DNA from: Pseudovibrio sp000156235
GTDB lineage: Bacteria > Pseudomonadota > Alphaproteobacteria > Rhizobiales > Stappiaceae
Length of the DNA: 64,000 bases
Assembly (NCBI RefSeq): GCF_000156235.1
Contig: NZ_DS996809.1
Location: 62,001 to 126,000, forward strand
Direction: 5' to 3'
Shown here: positions 42,116 through 51,652 of the stretch, one piece after another
Layout of the letters: each line of letters opens with the position of its first letter
Position numbering within the stretch: position 1 is the first letter of the stretch
Notes under the pieces: generated by a model
Told to the model about the DNA's origin: nothing
The model's database searches: none
Seen by the model: only the letters and a program-made list of their open reading frames with translations
Translations under genes and position numbers: made by a program

Positions 42116-44353
42116 TTGGAAGAGAACTCTGATAACAGCGAAAAGCAGAATGTCACGGAAAATTCTGCTGAAAAGGTGAAAAAAAAGGGTAAGGAGCGCT
42201 CTTTTACCCTTCAGGATCTATCCCAGCGCATGCTTGCAACCGATGCCTGGCTGGATTCTGCTTTGTGGCACACCTCCCAGTTTCTGGGTGTTTTCTTTCG
42301 CGAGTACTCCGCTTTCATGCGCCGCTTTTCGCTGCGCGGACCAGCCAAATACATCGCCGGCCTTGCTTCTGAAGGCCTGACCTACTGCGCCTTTGGTTTC
42401 CTCATCGTGCTGACCTTCGCTCAACCGGCCTTCAAGGCGACCGACCGCTCCGACTGGAGAACCACCTCCGATTTCTCCGTGAGCTTTTTTGATCGGTTCG
42501 GAAACCCACTCGGCAAACGCGGCATCTTGCTGAACGATAAAATTCCGCTGGACGAAATTCCCGACCACGTGATCCAGGCCACCCTTGCTACCGAGGACAG
42601 GCGGTTTTTTGATCACTTGGGAATTGACTTCGTTGGTACCTTCCGAGCCATGGTTGCCAACGTGAAAGCCCGCTCTGTTGTGCAGGGTGGTTCGTCAATT
42701 ACACAGCAGCTCGCTAAAAACCTGTTCCTTTCAAACGAACGCACATTACAACGCAAAATCAAAGAGGCTTATCTCGCCCTGTGGCTTGAGATGAACTTGA
42801 CGAAGCGAGAAATCCTCAAGCTGTACCTTGACCGAGCTTACATGGGCGCGGGGACATTTGGTGTGGCAGCGGCTTCCGAGTTTTACTTCGGCAAGGACGT
42901 ACGCGAAATTTCTCTGGCAGAAGCTGCAATGCTTGCAGGGCTTTATAAGGCGCCGTCCAAATACGCTCCGCATAAAAACCTGCCGTCCGCCCGTGCCCGT
43001 GCCAATGAGGTTCTGACGAATATCGTGCAGGCTGGCTTCATGACCGAGGGACAGGTTATTGGCGCTCGCCGCAACCCGGCAGAACCCGTTGACCGGACAA
43101 AGAGCCAGGCACCGGACCATTTCCTCGACTGGGCGTTTGAAGAAGTGAAAGACCTTGCTGCGCAGTACCCAGAGCTTAGTAATGACAGGGTTATTTCCGT
43201 TCGCACCACTCTTGATCCGGGCTTCCAGCGCGAAGCAGTCAGCCAGATCGAAAGCATTTTACGCCAGTACAGTGATCGTTACGGTGTAGAAGAAGCGGCA
43301 CTGGCAGCTATCACCACTGAAGGTGCCGTTCGCGCCATGGTAGGTGGCCGTGATTATGATGAAAGCCAGTTCAACCGTGCAACAGATGCGCTGCGCCAGC
43401 CGGGCTCTTCATTCAAGCCGTTCGTTTACATGGCAGCGTTCCTGAACGGGTATGAGAGCGAGAGTGTTGTCCCCGATCGTCCGATCAGTATTGGCGGCTG
43501 GAGTCCGCGCAATTATACCCGCGGTTACGCTGGCCCAGTGACGCTGAAAACGGCGCTCACAAAGTCCATCAACACCATCCCGGTTCGTCTGGCACAGGCC
43601 ATCGGGCGCGATAAAATTGCGACCACTGCTTACATGATGGGCATCAACAGCGAACTGAAAATCACCCGTGCGATGCCGCTTGGCGTTTCTGAAGTGACGG
43701 TTCTGGACATGGCAAGCTCATATGCGTCCTTCGGAGCTGGCGGGAAGAAGGTTGACCCTTACGCGGTGCTGGAGCTGCGTAACTCCAAGGGCGAGCTGCT
43801 TTACAATCACGACCGCGATGCAGGCCCTTCACTTAGAATTCTGCCATTTGAGAAGGTGGCCATGATGAATGATGTGCTGGTCAACGTGGTGGAACGTGGC
43901 ACAGGCCGCCGTGCACAGCTGGAGGGGATTACGGCTGCGGGCAAGACCGGCACCACACAGGCTTACCGCGATGCGTGGTTTGTGGGGTACACAGGCAATC
44001 TGGCCGCCGCTGTCTGGTTTGGCAACGACGACTTCTCCTCCACCCGCCGCATGACCGGTGGCAGCCTTCCGGCTATGACCTGGGGCAACTTTATGAAGTA
44101 TGCGCACCAGGGGCTGGAGCTGAAAGCTATGCCCGGTGTGGAGCCACCTGAAGGCAAGGACGTTATTGCCGCCAATGGTCTTAGTGATGTGGAAGTGACC
44201 GGCCCACCGGAGCTGCTCAACAGAACTTCACAGCAGGTTCTGGAAGCGCTGGGTGAACGACTGCGTTCGCTTCCATTCAATAGTATTTCTCAGTCAAACG
44301 TGCAGGCTCAGCTGGGGTCTGGCGCTCAGGCGGATGTGACTTATACCCGATGA
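42116..44353 (+). CDS. Class A penicillin-binding protein (transglycosylase/transpeptidase)
   Basis: The 745-residue protein has a charged cytoplasmic N-terminus, a membrane segment near residue 85-105, a GT51 domain with the catalytic EDRRFFDHLGID near 160 and GGSSITQQLAKNLFL, and a transpeptidase domain with SxxK in PGSSFKPF near 430, SIN, and KTGTTQ near 609. It polymerises and cross-links peptidoglycan. The start is TTG with a weak GGGTAA signal; an ATG at 42227 is possible. It overlaps the next gene by 4 bp. Confidence 0.93.
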   Translation: MEENSDNSEKQNVTENSAEKVKKKGKERSFTLQDLSQRMLATDAWLDSALWHTSQFLGVFFREYSAFMRRFSLRGPAKYIAGLASEGLTYCAFGFLIVLTFAQPAFKATDRSDWRTTSDFSVSFFDRFGNPLGKRGILLNDKIPLDEIPDHVIQATLATEDRRFFDHLGIDFVGTFRAMVANVKARSVVQGGSSITQQLAKNLFLSNERTLQRKIKEAYLALWLEMNLTKREILKLYLDRAYMGAGTFGVAAASEFYFGKDVREISLAEAAMLAGLYKAPSKYAPHKNLPSARARANEVLTNIVQAGFMTEGQVIGARRNPAEPVDRTKSQAPDHFLDWAFEEVKDLAAQYPELSNDRVISVRTTLDPGFQREAVSQIESILRQYSDRYGVEEAALAAITTEGAVRAMVGGRDYDESQFNRATDALRQPGSSFKPFVYMAAFLNGYESESVVPDRPISIGGWSPRNYTRGYAGPVTLKTALTKSINTIPVRLAQAIGRDKIATTAYMMGINSELKITRAMPLGVSEVTVLDMASSYASFGAGGKKVDPYAVLELRNSKGELLYNHDRDAGPSLRILPFEKVAMMNDVLVNVVERGTGRRAQLEGITAAGKTGTTQAYRDAWFVGYTGNLAAAVWFGNDDFSSTRRMTGGSLPAMTWGNFMKYAHQGLELKAMPGVEPPEGKDVIAANGLSDVEVTGPPELLNRTSQQVLEALGERLRSLPFNSISQSNVQAQLGSGAQADVTYTR

Positions 44354-45051
44354 CACACACCCCTCACATGCCTTTGGTGGCGGTTCCTGAACCGGAAACC
44401 ACCCAGATTTATGATGCTGAAACCTCCTGGCAAAAGCCTTGGCCTCACATCTCGCCATTGCTTTACAAAGCGCCCTTCTTCTCGTTCGGGCCGTTTTTAT
44501 TCTCGATCCTCATCGCACTGGTTGTGGGGATAGGCAGCGCTTATCTCTCTCTAAACCGTGGCTCTCCATTCAGCGCACTGGAAAGTGGCGTGTGGGTTGC
44601 TCATCCGCATGCAGGCACGGTGGACAGCGATCCTTACAGTACGGCGATCTTTGCGCGGACGGGCCGTGTTCCACTTGGCAGCGGTGAAGGCATTGCGTTT
44701 TACGCCGCTTTTGATGACAGCGGACGAGCGCTAGACCCCCAGTGTAACTACAGAATTGCCGGCAGAGTGCCTGCTACACGGCTCTGGACGATCACCGCGC
44801 TGAACAATGCTCTGGAGCTGCTTGCGACAGATGCGGGGCGTGCATCCCTGCACAGTCATGGCATCCTGACGGATCACACCGGTGCGTTTGCTATTCAGGT
44901 TTCTCCTGAAGCACGTCCGGGCAACTGGTTGCCGACCGGGGGGAATAACGGGCTGGTGTTTGCCATGCGGCTCTACGATATCCCCTATACGACGGGTGCC
45001 GGTTTGAGCGCTCCTGTGATGCCTGCTGTTGAACTGGTGAGCTGCAAATGA
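44350..45051 (+). CDS. DUF1214 domain protein
   Basis: The 233-residue protein has one membrane segment near residues 46-66 and a DUF1214-type periplasmic part (RVPLGSGEGIAFYAAFDDSGRALDPQCNYRIAGRVPATRLWTITALN). Coupled to the PBP by ATGA overlap and to the next gene by another. In rhizobia this pair goes with a PBP gene; the function is unknown but suggests an envelope role. Confidence 0.85.
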   Translation: MTHTPHMPLVAVPEPETTQIYDAETSWQKPWPHISPLLYKAPFFSFGPFLFSILIALVVGIGSAYLSLNRGSPFSALESGVWVAHPHAGTVDSDPYSTAIFARTGRVPLGSGEGIAFYAAFDDSGRALDPQCNYRIAGRVPATRLWTITALNNALELLATDAGRASLHSHGILTDHTGAFAIQVSPEARPGNWLPTGGNNGLVFAMRLYDIPYTTGAGLSAPVMPAVELVSCK

Positions 45052-45638
45052 ATGACTTCCTGAAAAAGCTGCAGGACCTTTACATCTCCCCACGCTGGAT
45101 TTTGTGGGGCTTTGGCGGCTTGCTTGTTGCGGGGATAATCCATGTGGCGATTGTTCTGAGCGTGCCCGCTTACGTTCCTCATTCCCCTTATGAACGTGTT
45201 GGTGATTTTGGCGCGGATCGCAGCTTCCAGATGTTGCCGCCAATCCTGCCGCGCAGTGAGCCACTGCCGGACCTTGATCCATCTATGCGCCATGCGATCT
45301 GCCGTTATTCCCTTGAAAATGGCCCACTGATCATCCGCACCTACGCCCCCTCTCCGTTCTGGTCTCTCGGCCTGTTTAACGAAAAAGGACAGGTGACTTA
45401 CAGCCTCAACGACAAGACCTCTGAGGGCGAGGCTGTACGCATGCTGGTGCTGACACCGCAGCAGCTCTCTATCCTGCGTGAGAACCCACCTGAGGATCTT
45501 GAGGAGATGATTGTGGTTGAGACGAATGAGCTAAAGGGCTTTGCCCTGTTCCGCGCGTTTGTGCCCTCCAATGCGTATCTGCCGCAAATCTCAGAGGCAT
45601 TGCGCTCTGCGACCTGTTCAGACTTGCCGAGAGTTTAA
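45048..45638 (+). CDS. DUF1254 domain protein
   Basis: The 196-residue protein has an N-terminal membrane segment (WILWGFGGLLVAGIIHVAIVLSV) and a periplasmic part with YRVxDFG-like and PLIIRTYAPSPFWSLGLFNEKGQVTYSLNDKT. It is the second member of the DUF1214/DUF1254 couple and is co-translated with it. It ends 9 bp from the convergent lipoprotein gene. Confidence 0.8.
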   Translation: MNDFLKKLQDLYISPRWILWGFGGLLVAGIIHVAIVLSVPAYVPHSPYERVGDFGADRSFQMLPPILPRSEPLPDLDPSMRHAICRYSLENGPLIIRTYAPSPFWSLGLFNEKGQVTYSLNDKTSEGEAVRMLVLTPQQLSILRENPPEDLEEMIVVETNELKGFALFRAFVPSNAYLPQISEALRSATCSDLPRV

Positions 45639-45646
45639 CCGCGAGG

Positions 45647-46549
45647 TTATTTCTGCGGTGCGGCTCGTTCCAGTCCCCAGCCGGAGAAAATGCGGGATGG
45701 TCGCTCGACCTTTTCCGGCTTCCCTTTGACTTCCGCGTAGCATTTGGACGGCAGCTCTTCGTAAGTACGGCGGAGCTGCTCGTAGCCTTTGCTGGCGTCC
45801 CAGATCTGCTGAGCTGACGGGGTTTCCACTTCCAGCGCGTTGATGGCGATCTGGTAGGCTTGCAGGCGTCGTCCGGTGGCGCGCAGGACCCAGTCCACGA
45901 ATGACTTGTTCTCGCGTACCCGCGCCTTTACGCCCGTTGCAAACTCTGGATTGACGTCCTGTTGGCGGTTCAGAGCTTCCAGCCGTTCATGGTCGCTGAC
46001 AAGAACCTGCCGCGCGATCTGGCAGAACGGCAGCAAGAGCTTTTGATCAGACTTCATGTCATCGATTAACCGGGTATAACGTGTCTCGCTGGAACGGTAT
46101 TTATCTGAGCGCAGGTAGACGTAATAGTTGGCCGGATTGACTGCAGCATATGGATCATTCAGAAACCCCTGCCGCTGCAACTGTGCTTTGTTCGCTCCAA
46201 TCCAGTCCTCAGAAGCCGGTGGTACCACAAGTGTCCAACCACGGTCCCGCAGCTCTTTTTCCTGATCGGTCAGATTGAGGTTGGAGACGTCTTGCTTTTG
46301 GGAGTAGCGGTAGAGCATTCCCAGATCTTCAGCAACACGATCATGCAGGATATTGGGTTTGGCCCGGCCAAAATCGCCCGTAGGTTTGGCACATGCGCCC
46401 AGCAGCAGGCTGGTTGAAGACAGGACCAGAAGAGTGGTCGCTAGGGCACGTTTGGGGCGCATTGGTGTTGCATAGCGAACTGCATCACGAATTAGATATG
46501 CAAAGTTATCCCCCTTGCCCATCAATTCTGATTTCCCGATTTCGCCCAT
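45647..46549 (-). CDS. Predicted lipoprotein of unknown function
   Basis: The frame encodes 300 residues; a lipobox (SLLLGAC) lies near residue 50, so the true start may be the internal Met at 46462 (MRPKRALATT), though the first ATG has a better GGGAAATGA signal. The mature part is helical and Arg/Glu-rich with two Cys (PFCQIA, SKCYAEV). I do not recognise the family. Confidence 0.75.
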   Translation of the reverse strand: MGEIGKSELMGKGDNFAYLIRDAVRYATPMRPKRALATTLLVLSSTSLLLGACAKPTGDFGRAKPNILHDRVAEDLGMLYRYSQKQDVSNLNLTDQEKELRDRGWTLVVPPASEDWIGANKAQLQRQGFLNDPYAAVNPANYYVYLRSDKYRSSETRYTRLIDDMKSDQKLLLPFCQIARQVLVSDHERLEALNRQQDVNPEFATGVKARVRENKSFVDWVLRATGRRLQAYQIAINALEVETPSAQQIWDASKGYEQLRRTYEELPSKCYAEVKGKPEKVERPSRIFSGWGLERAAPQK

Positions 46550-46603
46550 GACTCATTTCCCACTGCCAACAGCAATGGAGATACAGGCAAAAAACGTGAG
46601 AAG

Positions 46604-46804
46604 CTAGTCCCTCTCGTATTCCGAGTGTTCTTCTACAACACGAATAGTACCCATCCGCTTGCGGCAGGTCAGTCCGGACGGCATCTGATAGACACCGGGA
46701 AAGATATGGATCTGAGCAGATGAAGCCTGTCGATCATAAGCGCGGCGTATCTGCAAAGGCTGCCTTCGCGAGCGCTCGGTGACTAGATCATGAAGTGTAC
46801 CCAT
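46604..46804 (-). CDS. Small protein of unknown function
   Basis: From the ATG at MGTLHDLVTERSRR behind AGAGGA the protein is 66 residues, basic, with two closely spaced Met-rich stretches (GVYQMPSGLTCRKRMGTIRVVEEHSEYERD). A good ribosome site and the small gap to the neighbours favour a real gene; no family is recognised. Confidence 0.45.
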   Translation of the reverse strand: MGTLHDLVTERSRRQPLQIRRAYDRQASSAQIHIFPGVYQMPSGLTCRKRMGTIRVVEEHSEYERD

Positions 46805-46932
46805 CGTTTGTCCTCTGGCACATTTACCGGTCAATCTCTTGGTTCTTCCAGCCTCCAGTTAAGCGGAGTTTCAGTTAATGAGCTGTAAAGCATTTGCCCC
46901 TAAATTTAGCTAGTAATTCTGTTCGATGTCAT

Positions 46933-47850
46933 ATGCGCCGCCCCGTATTTCTGGCGGAAGCGAAAAACATCGATGAATCAATTGTTTTGCGTATACAGGT
47001 TCCTTCACTCATGGAAGACAGGTCTCAACTCTTAATTGCAGCAACAGAGGCTTTTGCTCAAACCGGCCATTCTCATGCAAGCTCTCATATGTATGAAGAG
47101 TTAGCGCTGCAGCACCTGTCATCGGTCTCTGCGGCCAGTCGACTGAAGGTAGCGCACCTGTTGTGCCCGATCTCTCATGCTCCGGAGGCCGTGATGAAAG
47201 CACTTGCAAATGACCATGACCAGATGATCGGAGAGTACGTTGCTCTCAATTCCAAGAGCAAAGTTACTCCTCTGCACCCTGCAGCACCTGCAGATGAAGC
47301 TCAGGATGATCTGGTAGACCTCTTTCTGGAAAGGGCACCGATTTCCTCCTTCGCGGATCTGAAAGAGAGCCTGACAGATCCTGACGCTTCAACAGACGTT
47401 ATTGAGCCGCTCTCTGAAGAAGAGTGCTTTGAGTTGAGCCAACGCGGATTGAAGTACGGGCACACCAGCATGGTTGGCCAGCTTGCGCATACTTGTCGGC
47501 TCACACCGGAACAGGTGCACCAGTGCTGTACGCATACGAACCCTGACGGATTTATAGTTATGCTCGTCGGGCTTGGATTTTCTTCCCGTATGCTAGATCA
47601 GCTGCTTGTACGTTTTTGGGGAACACTCGTTGATACTGATCGCATGAGAGATCTGCAAAAAGCTGCCATTGGCGTGAACAAAAAGCTTGCGCGACAGCTC
47701 ATCAGCAGTTGGAGTGGAACGGTTGGTCAGCCACGCTATCACAGCATCTTTGAAGCAACTGAGACGGTTGTTCGCGAGCTTAAAGCGCAAGGCACATCCT
47801 TGACGCGGCCTTCTCATTATCATGCTGAGCTTGCAACACTAAAAGCCTGA
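46933..47850 (+). CDS. DUF2336 domain protein
   Basis: The protein is about 305 residues (a TTG at 46894 would add 13). It has DUF2336 features: EDRSQLLIAATEAFA near the start, helical HEAT-like repeats and LSQRGLKYGHTSMVGQLAH. Such proteins are common in alphaproteobacteria with no known role. The end overlaps the convergent DUF1491 gene by 12 bp. Confidence 0.8.
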   Translation: MRRPVFLAEAKNIDESIVLRIQVPSLMEDRSQLLIAATEAFAQTGHSHASSHMYEELALQHLSSVSAASRLKVAHLLCPISHAPEAVMKALANDHDQMIGEYVALNSKSKVTPLHPAAPADEAQDDLVDLFLERAPISSFADLKESLTDPDASTDVIEPLSEEECFELSQRGLKYGHTSMVGQLAHTCRLTPEQVHQCCTHTNPDGFIVMLVGLGFSSRMLDQLLVRFWGTLVDTDRMRDLQKAAIGVNKKLARQLISSWSGTVGQPRYHSIFEATETVVRELKAQGTSLTRPSHYHAELATLKA

Positions 47851-48210
47851 GAACAGATCCTCAGGCCCCGGCTCTTTCGGTAGTGACAGGAAGCTGCGTG
47901 CTTCCTTATCTTCCACTTCAACGACCCAGAAGTCAGGATCCATGCGTTCTTCGCGTGTGAGCTTGGATTCAATATCCTCTCGGGATGCCTTTTCCATCAG
48001 GCATTCGAATTCCCGATCCAGTGGCTTTTCTTCATCAAAGAAAGACTGCGGCGCAGGACCGTAGAAGTCATATGTGGAATCCAAGCGATCGACAATGATG
48101 AAGATGGCTCCAGCTTCCTGCGCCCCTTTGCGGCGAACACCAGCGAACGCACCTTCTGCAAAACAACGGCGCGTGTAGGCTGCGACCCAGAACTCAGAGG
48201 TTACTCGCAT
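47839..48210 (-). CDS. DUF1491 family protein
   Basis: The 123-residue protein matches the DUF1491 pattern: RVTSEFWVAAYTRRCFAEGAFAGVRRKGAQEAGAIFI, FYGPAPQSFFDE and EERMDPDFWVVEVED. Function unknown; found widely in rhizobia next to peptidoglycan-binding proteins as here. Confidence 0.9.
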   Translation of the reverse strand: MRVTSEFWVAAYTRRCFAEGAFAGVRRKGAQEAGAIFIIVDRLDSTYDFYGPAPQSFFDEEKPLDREFECLMEKASREDIESKLTREERMDPDFWVVEVEDKEARSFLSLPKEPGPEDLFSGF

Positions 48211-48239
48211 CAGATTGTCTTTCTTCTTGAAACTGCTGC

Positions 48240-49118
48240 TTAAATCCGCGTGCCACTGACTGCGGCGAGCTTGGAGAACAAGGCTTCACTCATCTGGCCA
48301 TCCACTTTCAACGCATTATCACGCTGAAAAGCGGCGATTGCGGAAGACGTTTGTCCGCCAGGAATACCGTCAATAGTGAGCGGGCCGTATCCCAAATCAG
48401 CCAGAGTTTGTTGAAGCTTCTTGATGCGCTCTGTCATCACATCGGTCTGGCCAGACACCTGAGTCAGATTAGAGCCACCTTGCGTTAGGGCCTGAATCTG
48501 CTCAGGACTTGCGCGCGGAATAGGGATTTCGGCACTTTCAGCAGCGGACGCATTGGGGGACGGAGTGAAGGCATCAAAGTCCATGGTCAAGCGCGCAAGC
48601 AGAGCTTCGGTCACCTGACCGGTTTCGCTCATGGCGCGTTGTCTTTGGTAGGCACGCACAGCGCGTTCTGTCGCCGGACCGAACTGACCATCCAGACTGC
48701 CGGGATATACGCCGAGACGGCGGAGTTCTTTTTGAACTTCAGCCACAAGCTCCTGTTGCTTCAACCTCTGCGTCGCTCTGACGAGCTCTGAACTGTCCAA
48801 CTGACTTTCGGAGACGCGCGTTGCCATGATTGGAGATGGGTGCTTGGTGTCTTGTAGGAAGGCGGCATTGACTGCAATGAGTGATGCCATACCAACAAAC
48901 GCCATAAGGACGAGTGTTGACAGCTTGCTCATGCCTGCCGACTTTTTGGAGGCAGCATTCGCGACGGCAGCATGGTCAACTTCACCATTCTCATAAAAAA
49001 CGCCGTCTTCATCGTAGTGCACGTGCATCTGGTACTCACCATCTGGCTGAGCTTGTGCTGCACCCGCAGGAACCGCAGCTTTTCTCGCTTTTTTGCCGTT
49101 TGGCTTTCGCCCCACCAT
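48240..49118 (-). CDS. Membrane-anchored peptidoglycan-binding protein
   Basis: The 292-residue protein has a Lys-rich cytoplasmic N-terminus, one membrane segment near residues 68-88 and two PG_binding_1 domains (VQKELRRLGVYPGSLDGQFGPATERAVRAYQRQ; LQQTLADLGYGPLTIDGIPGGQTSSAIAAFQRDN). It should bind peptidoglycan in the periplasm. It lies upstream of the DUF1491 gene in the same direction. Confidence 0.9.
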   Translation of the reverse strand: MVGRKPNGKKARKAAVPAGAAQAQPDGEYQMHVHYDEDGVFYENGEVDHAAVANAASKKSAGMSKLSTLVLMAFVGMASLIAVNAAFLQDTKHPSPIMATRVSESQLDSSELVRATQRLKQQELVAEVQKELRRLGVYPGSLDGQFGPATERAVRAYQRQRAMSETGQVTEALLARLTMDFDAFTPSPNASAAESAEIPIPRASPEQIQALTQGGSNLTQVSGQTDVMTERIKKLQQTLADLGYGPLTIDGIPGGQTSSAIAAFQRDNALKVDGQMSEALFSKLAAVSGTRI

Positions 49119-49645
49119 TAAGCACTACCTCTTTCAACGCTTTTTTGTGTTACCAGTATTGTCAGCAACTACCAATTCTAGCTGGTGTATTCCTGAGGAG
49201 TTAGAGATATCGCCCTCCTCTTTACAAGTCCACTTTGAATAGGCCGCTGCCCACCGAGAACCATCATAAAACCTTGGGTTAAATTAGGCTGAGTTTCGGT
49301 TTTCCAGTCCTTCTGTTCCTATCAAGTTTTGCTTAAAGAAACGCTTATTAGCCGCACAGGTTGAACTTCAAATGACATGTTTCTCTGTCTTCGCGTGAAC
49401 TTAACTGCCCCAGCGAGAAATTTTATTTACTGCCTGTTAATTATATCTCAGCTTCCCCAAAGTCTGTGTAGACGAGAAATACGCATAAAACTCAGCAGGT
49501 TCTCAATTTAAATAAAATTTGATTCAATTTTATCGAGAACAATATATGTTATATTTGAGAGTAAACCCTATGGTTTCAATAAGTTAAGCGACTATGTAAA
49601 AGTTACCGGCCTTTTCGGCGTGATTGAAACCTTTGGGCGAAGCCA
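49119..49645. other. Non-coding spacer, AT-rich
   Basis: About 530 bp between divergent genes. The right part is very AT-rich (TTTAAATAAAATTTGATTC, AATATATGTTATATTTGAG) and may hold promoters for the DUF5330 gene; no defined site is claimed. Confidence 0.5.
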
Positions 49646-50070
49646 ATGTTCTTTTTGCTTAGAACTACATTTTGGATTGGACTTGTTCTCCTTCTGCTCC
49701 CTATCGGGACCGGAAGTGATGAGGACGCGCCTTCCATCGGGATCGTTCAGGTCTACCTTGCTGCGCAGTCTACAGTGCAGGATCTGGGTGGCTTTTGTGA
49801 TCGCAACCCGAACGCCTGTGAGATGGGAAGTTCAGTCATTACGATCGTTGGATTGAAAGCCAAGGAGGCTGCCCGGCTGACCTATAACTATCTCAGCGAC
49901 AGTGATAGTGAAGGCCTTCAGCCAACCCAGTATGCAGCCCTGCCTTCCGCTCAGGACGCTATTGAAGCGATTCCGTTTGATGAAGTTGCCGCTGGTCAGC
50001 TTCTGCCAAGCCTGAACAGTGCTGCAGATGAACCTGTCCACTCTGGTGCGCTCACCTCTGAGGATCTTGA
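49646..50070 (+). CDS. DUF5330 family protein (cut by the N run)
   Basis: The visible 141 residues have an N-terminal membrane/signal segment (TTFWIGLVLLLLPIG) and the DUF5330 pattern (VYLAAQSTVQDLGGFCDRNPNACEMGSSVI). It continues into the 664-base gap and its true end is unknown. Usual position in rhizobia is next to sufE. Confidence 0.8.
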
Positions 50071-50734
50071 NNNNNNNNNNNNNNNNNNNNNNNNNNNNNN
50101 NNNNNNNNNNNNNNNNNNNNNNNNNNNNNNNNNNNNNNNNNNNNNNNNNNNNNNNNNNNNNNNNNNNNNNNNNNNNNNNNNNNNNNNNNNNNNNNNNNNN
50201 NNNNNNNNNNNNNNNNNNNNNNNNNNNNNNNNNNNNNNNNNNNNNNNNNNNNNNNNNNNNNNNNNNNNNNNNNNNNNNNNNNNNNNNNNNNNNNNNNNNN
50301 NNNNNNNNNNNNNNNNNNNNNNNNNNNNNNNNNNNNNNNNNNNNNNNNNNNNNNNNNNNNNNNNNNNNNNNNNNNNNNNNNNNNNNNNNNNNNNNNNNNN
50401 NNNNNNNNNNNNNNNNNNNNNNNNNNNNNNNNNNNNNNNNNNNNNNNNNNNNNNNNNNNNNNNNNNNNNNNNNNNNNNNNNNNNNNNNNNNNNNNNNNNN
50501 NNNNNNNNNNNNNNNNNNNNNNNNNNNNNNNNNNNNNNNNNNNNNNNNNNNNNNNNNNNNNNNNNNNNNNNNNNNNNNNNNNNNNNNNNNNNNNNNNNNN
50601 NNNNNNNNNNNNNNNNNNNNNNNNNNNNNNNNNNNNNNNNNNNNNNNNNNNNNNNNNNNNNNNNNNNNNNNNNNNNNNNNNNNNNNNNNNNNNNNNNNNN
50701 NNNNNNNNNNNNNNNNNNNNNNNNNNNNNNNNNN
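50071..50734. other. Assembly gap (664 N)
   Basis: A run of undefined bases. It removes the 3' end of the DUF5330 gene and the 5' part of sufE. Apparent long frames crossing it are not real genes. Confidence 1.
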
Positions 50735-50955
50735 ACAAAGGCGATAGCGATGCGCATATCGTGCGTGGTTTGGTTGCCATCGTTCTTGCGCAGTACTCTG
50801 GTGTACCCGCAAAAGAGATCCTTGAGACCGACATTGAGAATGTCTTCAGCAAAATCGGCCTCAAAGAGCATCTTACACCACAGCGCTCAAATGGCCTGAG
50901 CTCAATGGTCCAGCGCATCAAGGATGATGCGTCTGCTGCACTTGCTCTGAACTAA
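50735..50955 (+). CDS. sufE: Cysteine desulfuration protein SufE, C-terminal part
   Basis: The visible 72 residues include KGDSDAHIVRGLVAIVLAQYSGVPAKEILETDI and FSKIGLKEHLTPQRSNGLSSMV, the conserved SufE C-terminus (GDSDAxIVRGL, HLxPQRSNG). It accepts persulfide from SufS for Fe-S assembly. The catalytic Cys is in the missing part. Its last 38 bp overlap the convergent DUF6456 gene. Confidence 0.9.
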
Positions 50956-51652
50956 GAGCTGTCCAATTTACAATTTGTGAGGTTTCAGGACCGACCGCGC
51001 GTTGGCGTGAGGAGCCATAGTGCTTAGATAGTCGATCCAGTGCTAATCCCAGTACCACCTTTGCTGTGCGCTGTGGCCATTGCCGTTCGCTTTCGACGTG
51101 CTTGAGGGCTTTGAGAAAACAACAAACATCCATGAGAATGCCTGACAGCTCTGGCCCTACCGCAGCCAGTGCTTTCTGGACACGTTCTCTGGCGTCATAA
51201 ACACTGTCGCTGACGTCATCGACTTTGCAGGCTGATTTGGGCGCTCGTTCGCTTCGCCAATTGGACTTAACTGTTCCCCAGTACTGAGCATAAGTGAAAT
51301 CTTCTCTCAGCCGCTCACCAGCCTCATATTGCAGTTCTGTGATGTAGGCCCTCCCCGCTTTGTCCCTTCGGCTTTTAAGCCAGGCGAGAGGGCTATCAGC
51401 ACATACTGCTTGCACAGGAGCAGGTTGCGTCTCGAGCCCACCATTGCTGAGAGTCTTTTTGAGCCATTGCTTCCCGTGTTTGGTTAGCCTTGGCCCGTCT
51501 TCGTGATTGATTACAAGTTTCAGGGCGATTGCATGATTTAGCGTTTTTCTGGCAACGGCCGCCTTTAGGGAACTTCTATTTGGCCCAGAGAGTCGTCTGC
51601 ATAGGTTGATCAGCTCTTTCTCAGGGATTTCAGTTTCAGGCTGTGAAGACAT
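50918..51652 (-). CDS. DUF6456 protein, candidate GafZ-like GTA activator/antiterminator
   Basis: The 244-residue protein has a winged-helix-like N-terminus (HAIALKLVINHEDGPRLTKHGKQWLKK), SPLAWLKSRRDKAGRAYITELQYEAGERLREDFTYAQ and a C-terminal VVLGLALDRLSKHYG, which define the DUF6456 family. The same domain is the C-terminal half of Rhodobacter GafA and the Caulobacter protein GafZ, which works with RNA polymerase on the GTA cluster. It overlaps the upstream gene by 17 bp. The role here is inferred from architecture and pairing. Confidence 0.75.
   Translation of the reverse strand: MSSQPETEIPEKELINLCRRLSGPNRSSLKAAVARKTLNHAIALKLVINHEDGPRLTKHGKQWLKKTLSNGGLETQPAPVQAVCADSPLAWLKSRRDKAGRAYITELQYEAGERLREDFTYAQYWGTVKSNWRSERAPKSACKVDDVSDSVYDARERVQKALAAVGPELSGILMDVCCFLKALKHVESERQWPQRTAKVVLGLALDRLSKHYGSSRQRAVGPETSQIVNWTALSSEQVQQTHHP

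Noticed and set aside
49646..50899. 417-residue frame crossing the N run
   Set aside because: It joins DUF5330 to the wrong frame of sufE through undefined bases; the two real partial genes are listed instead.
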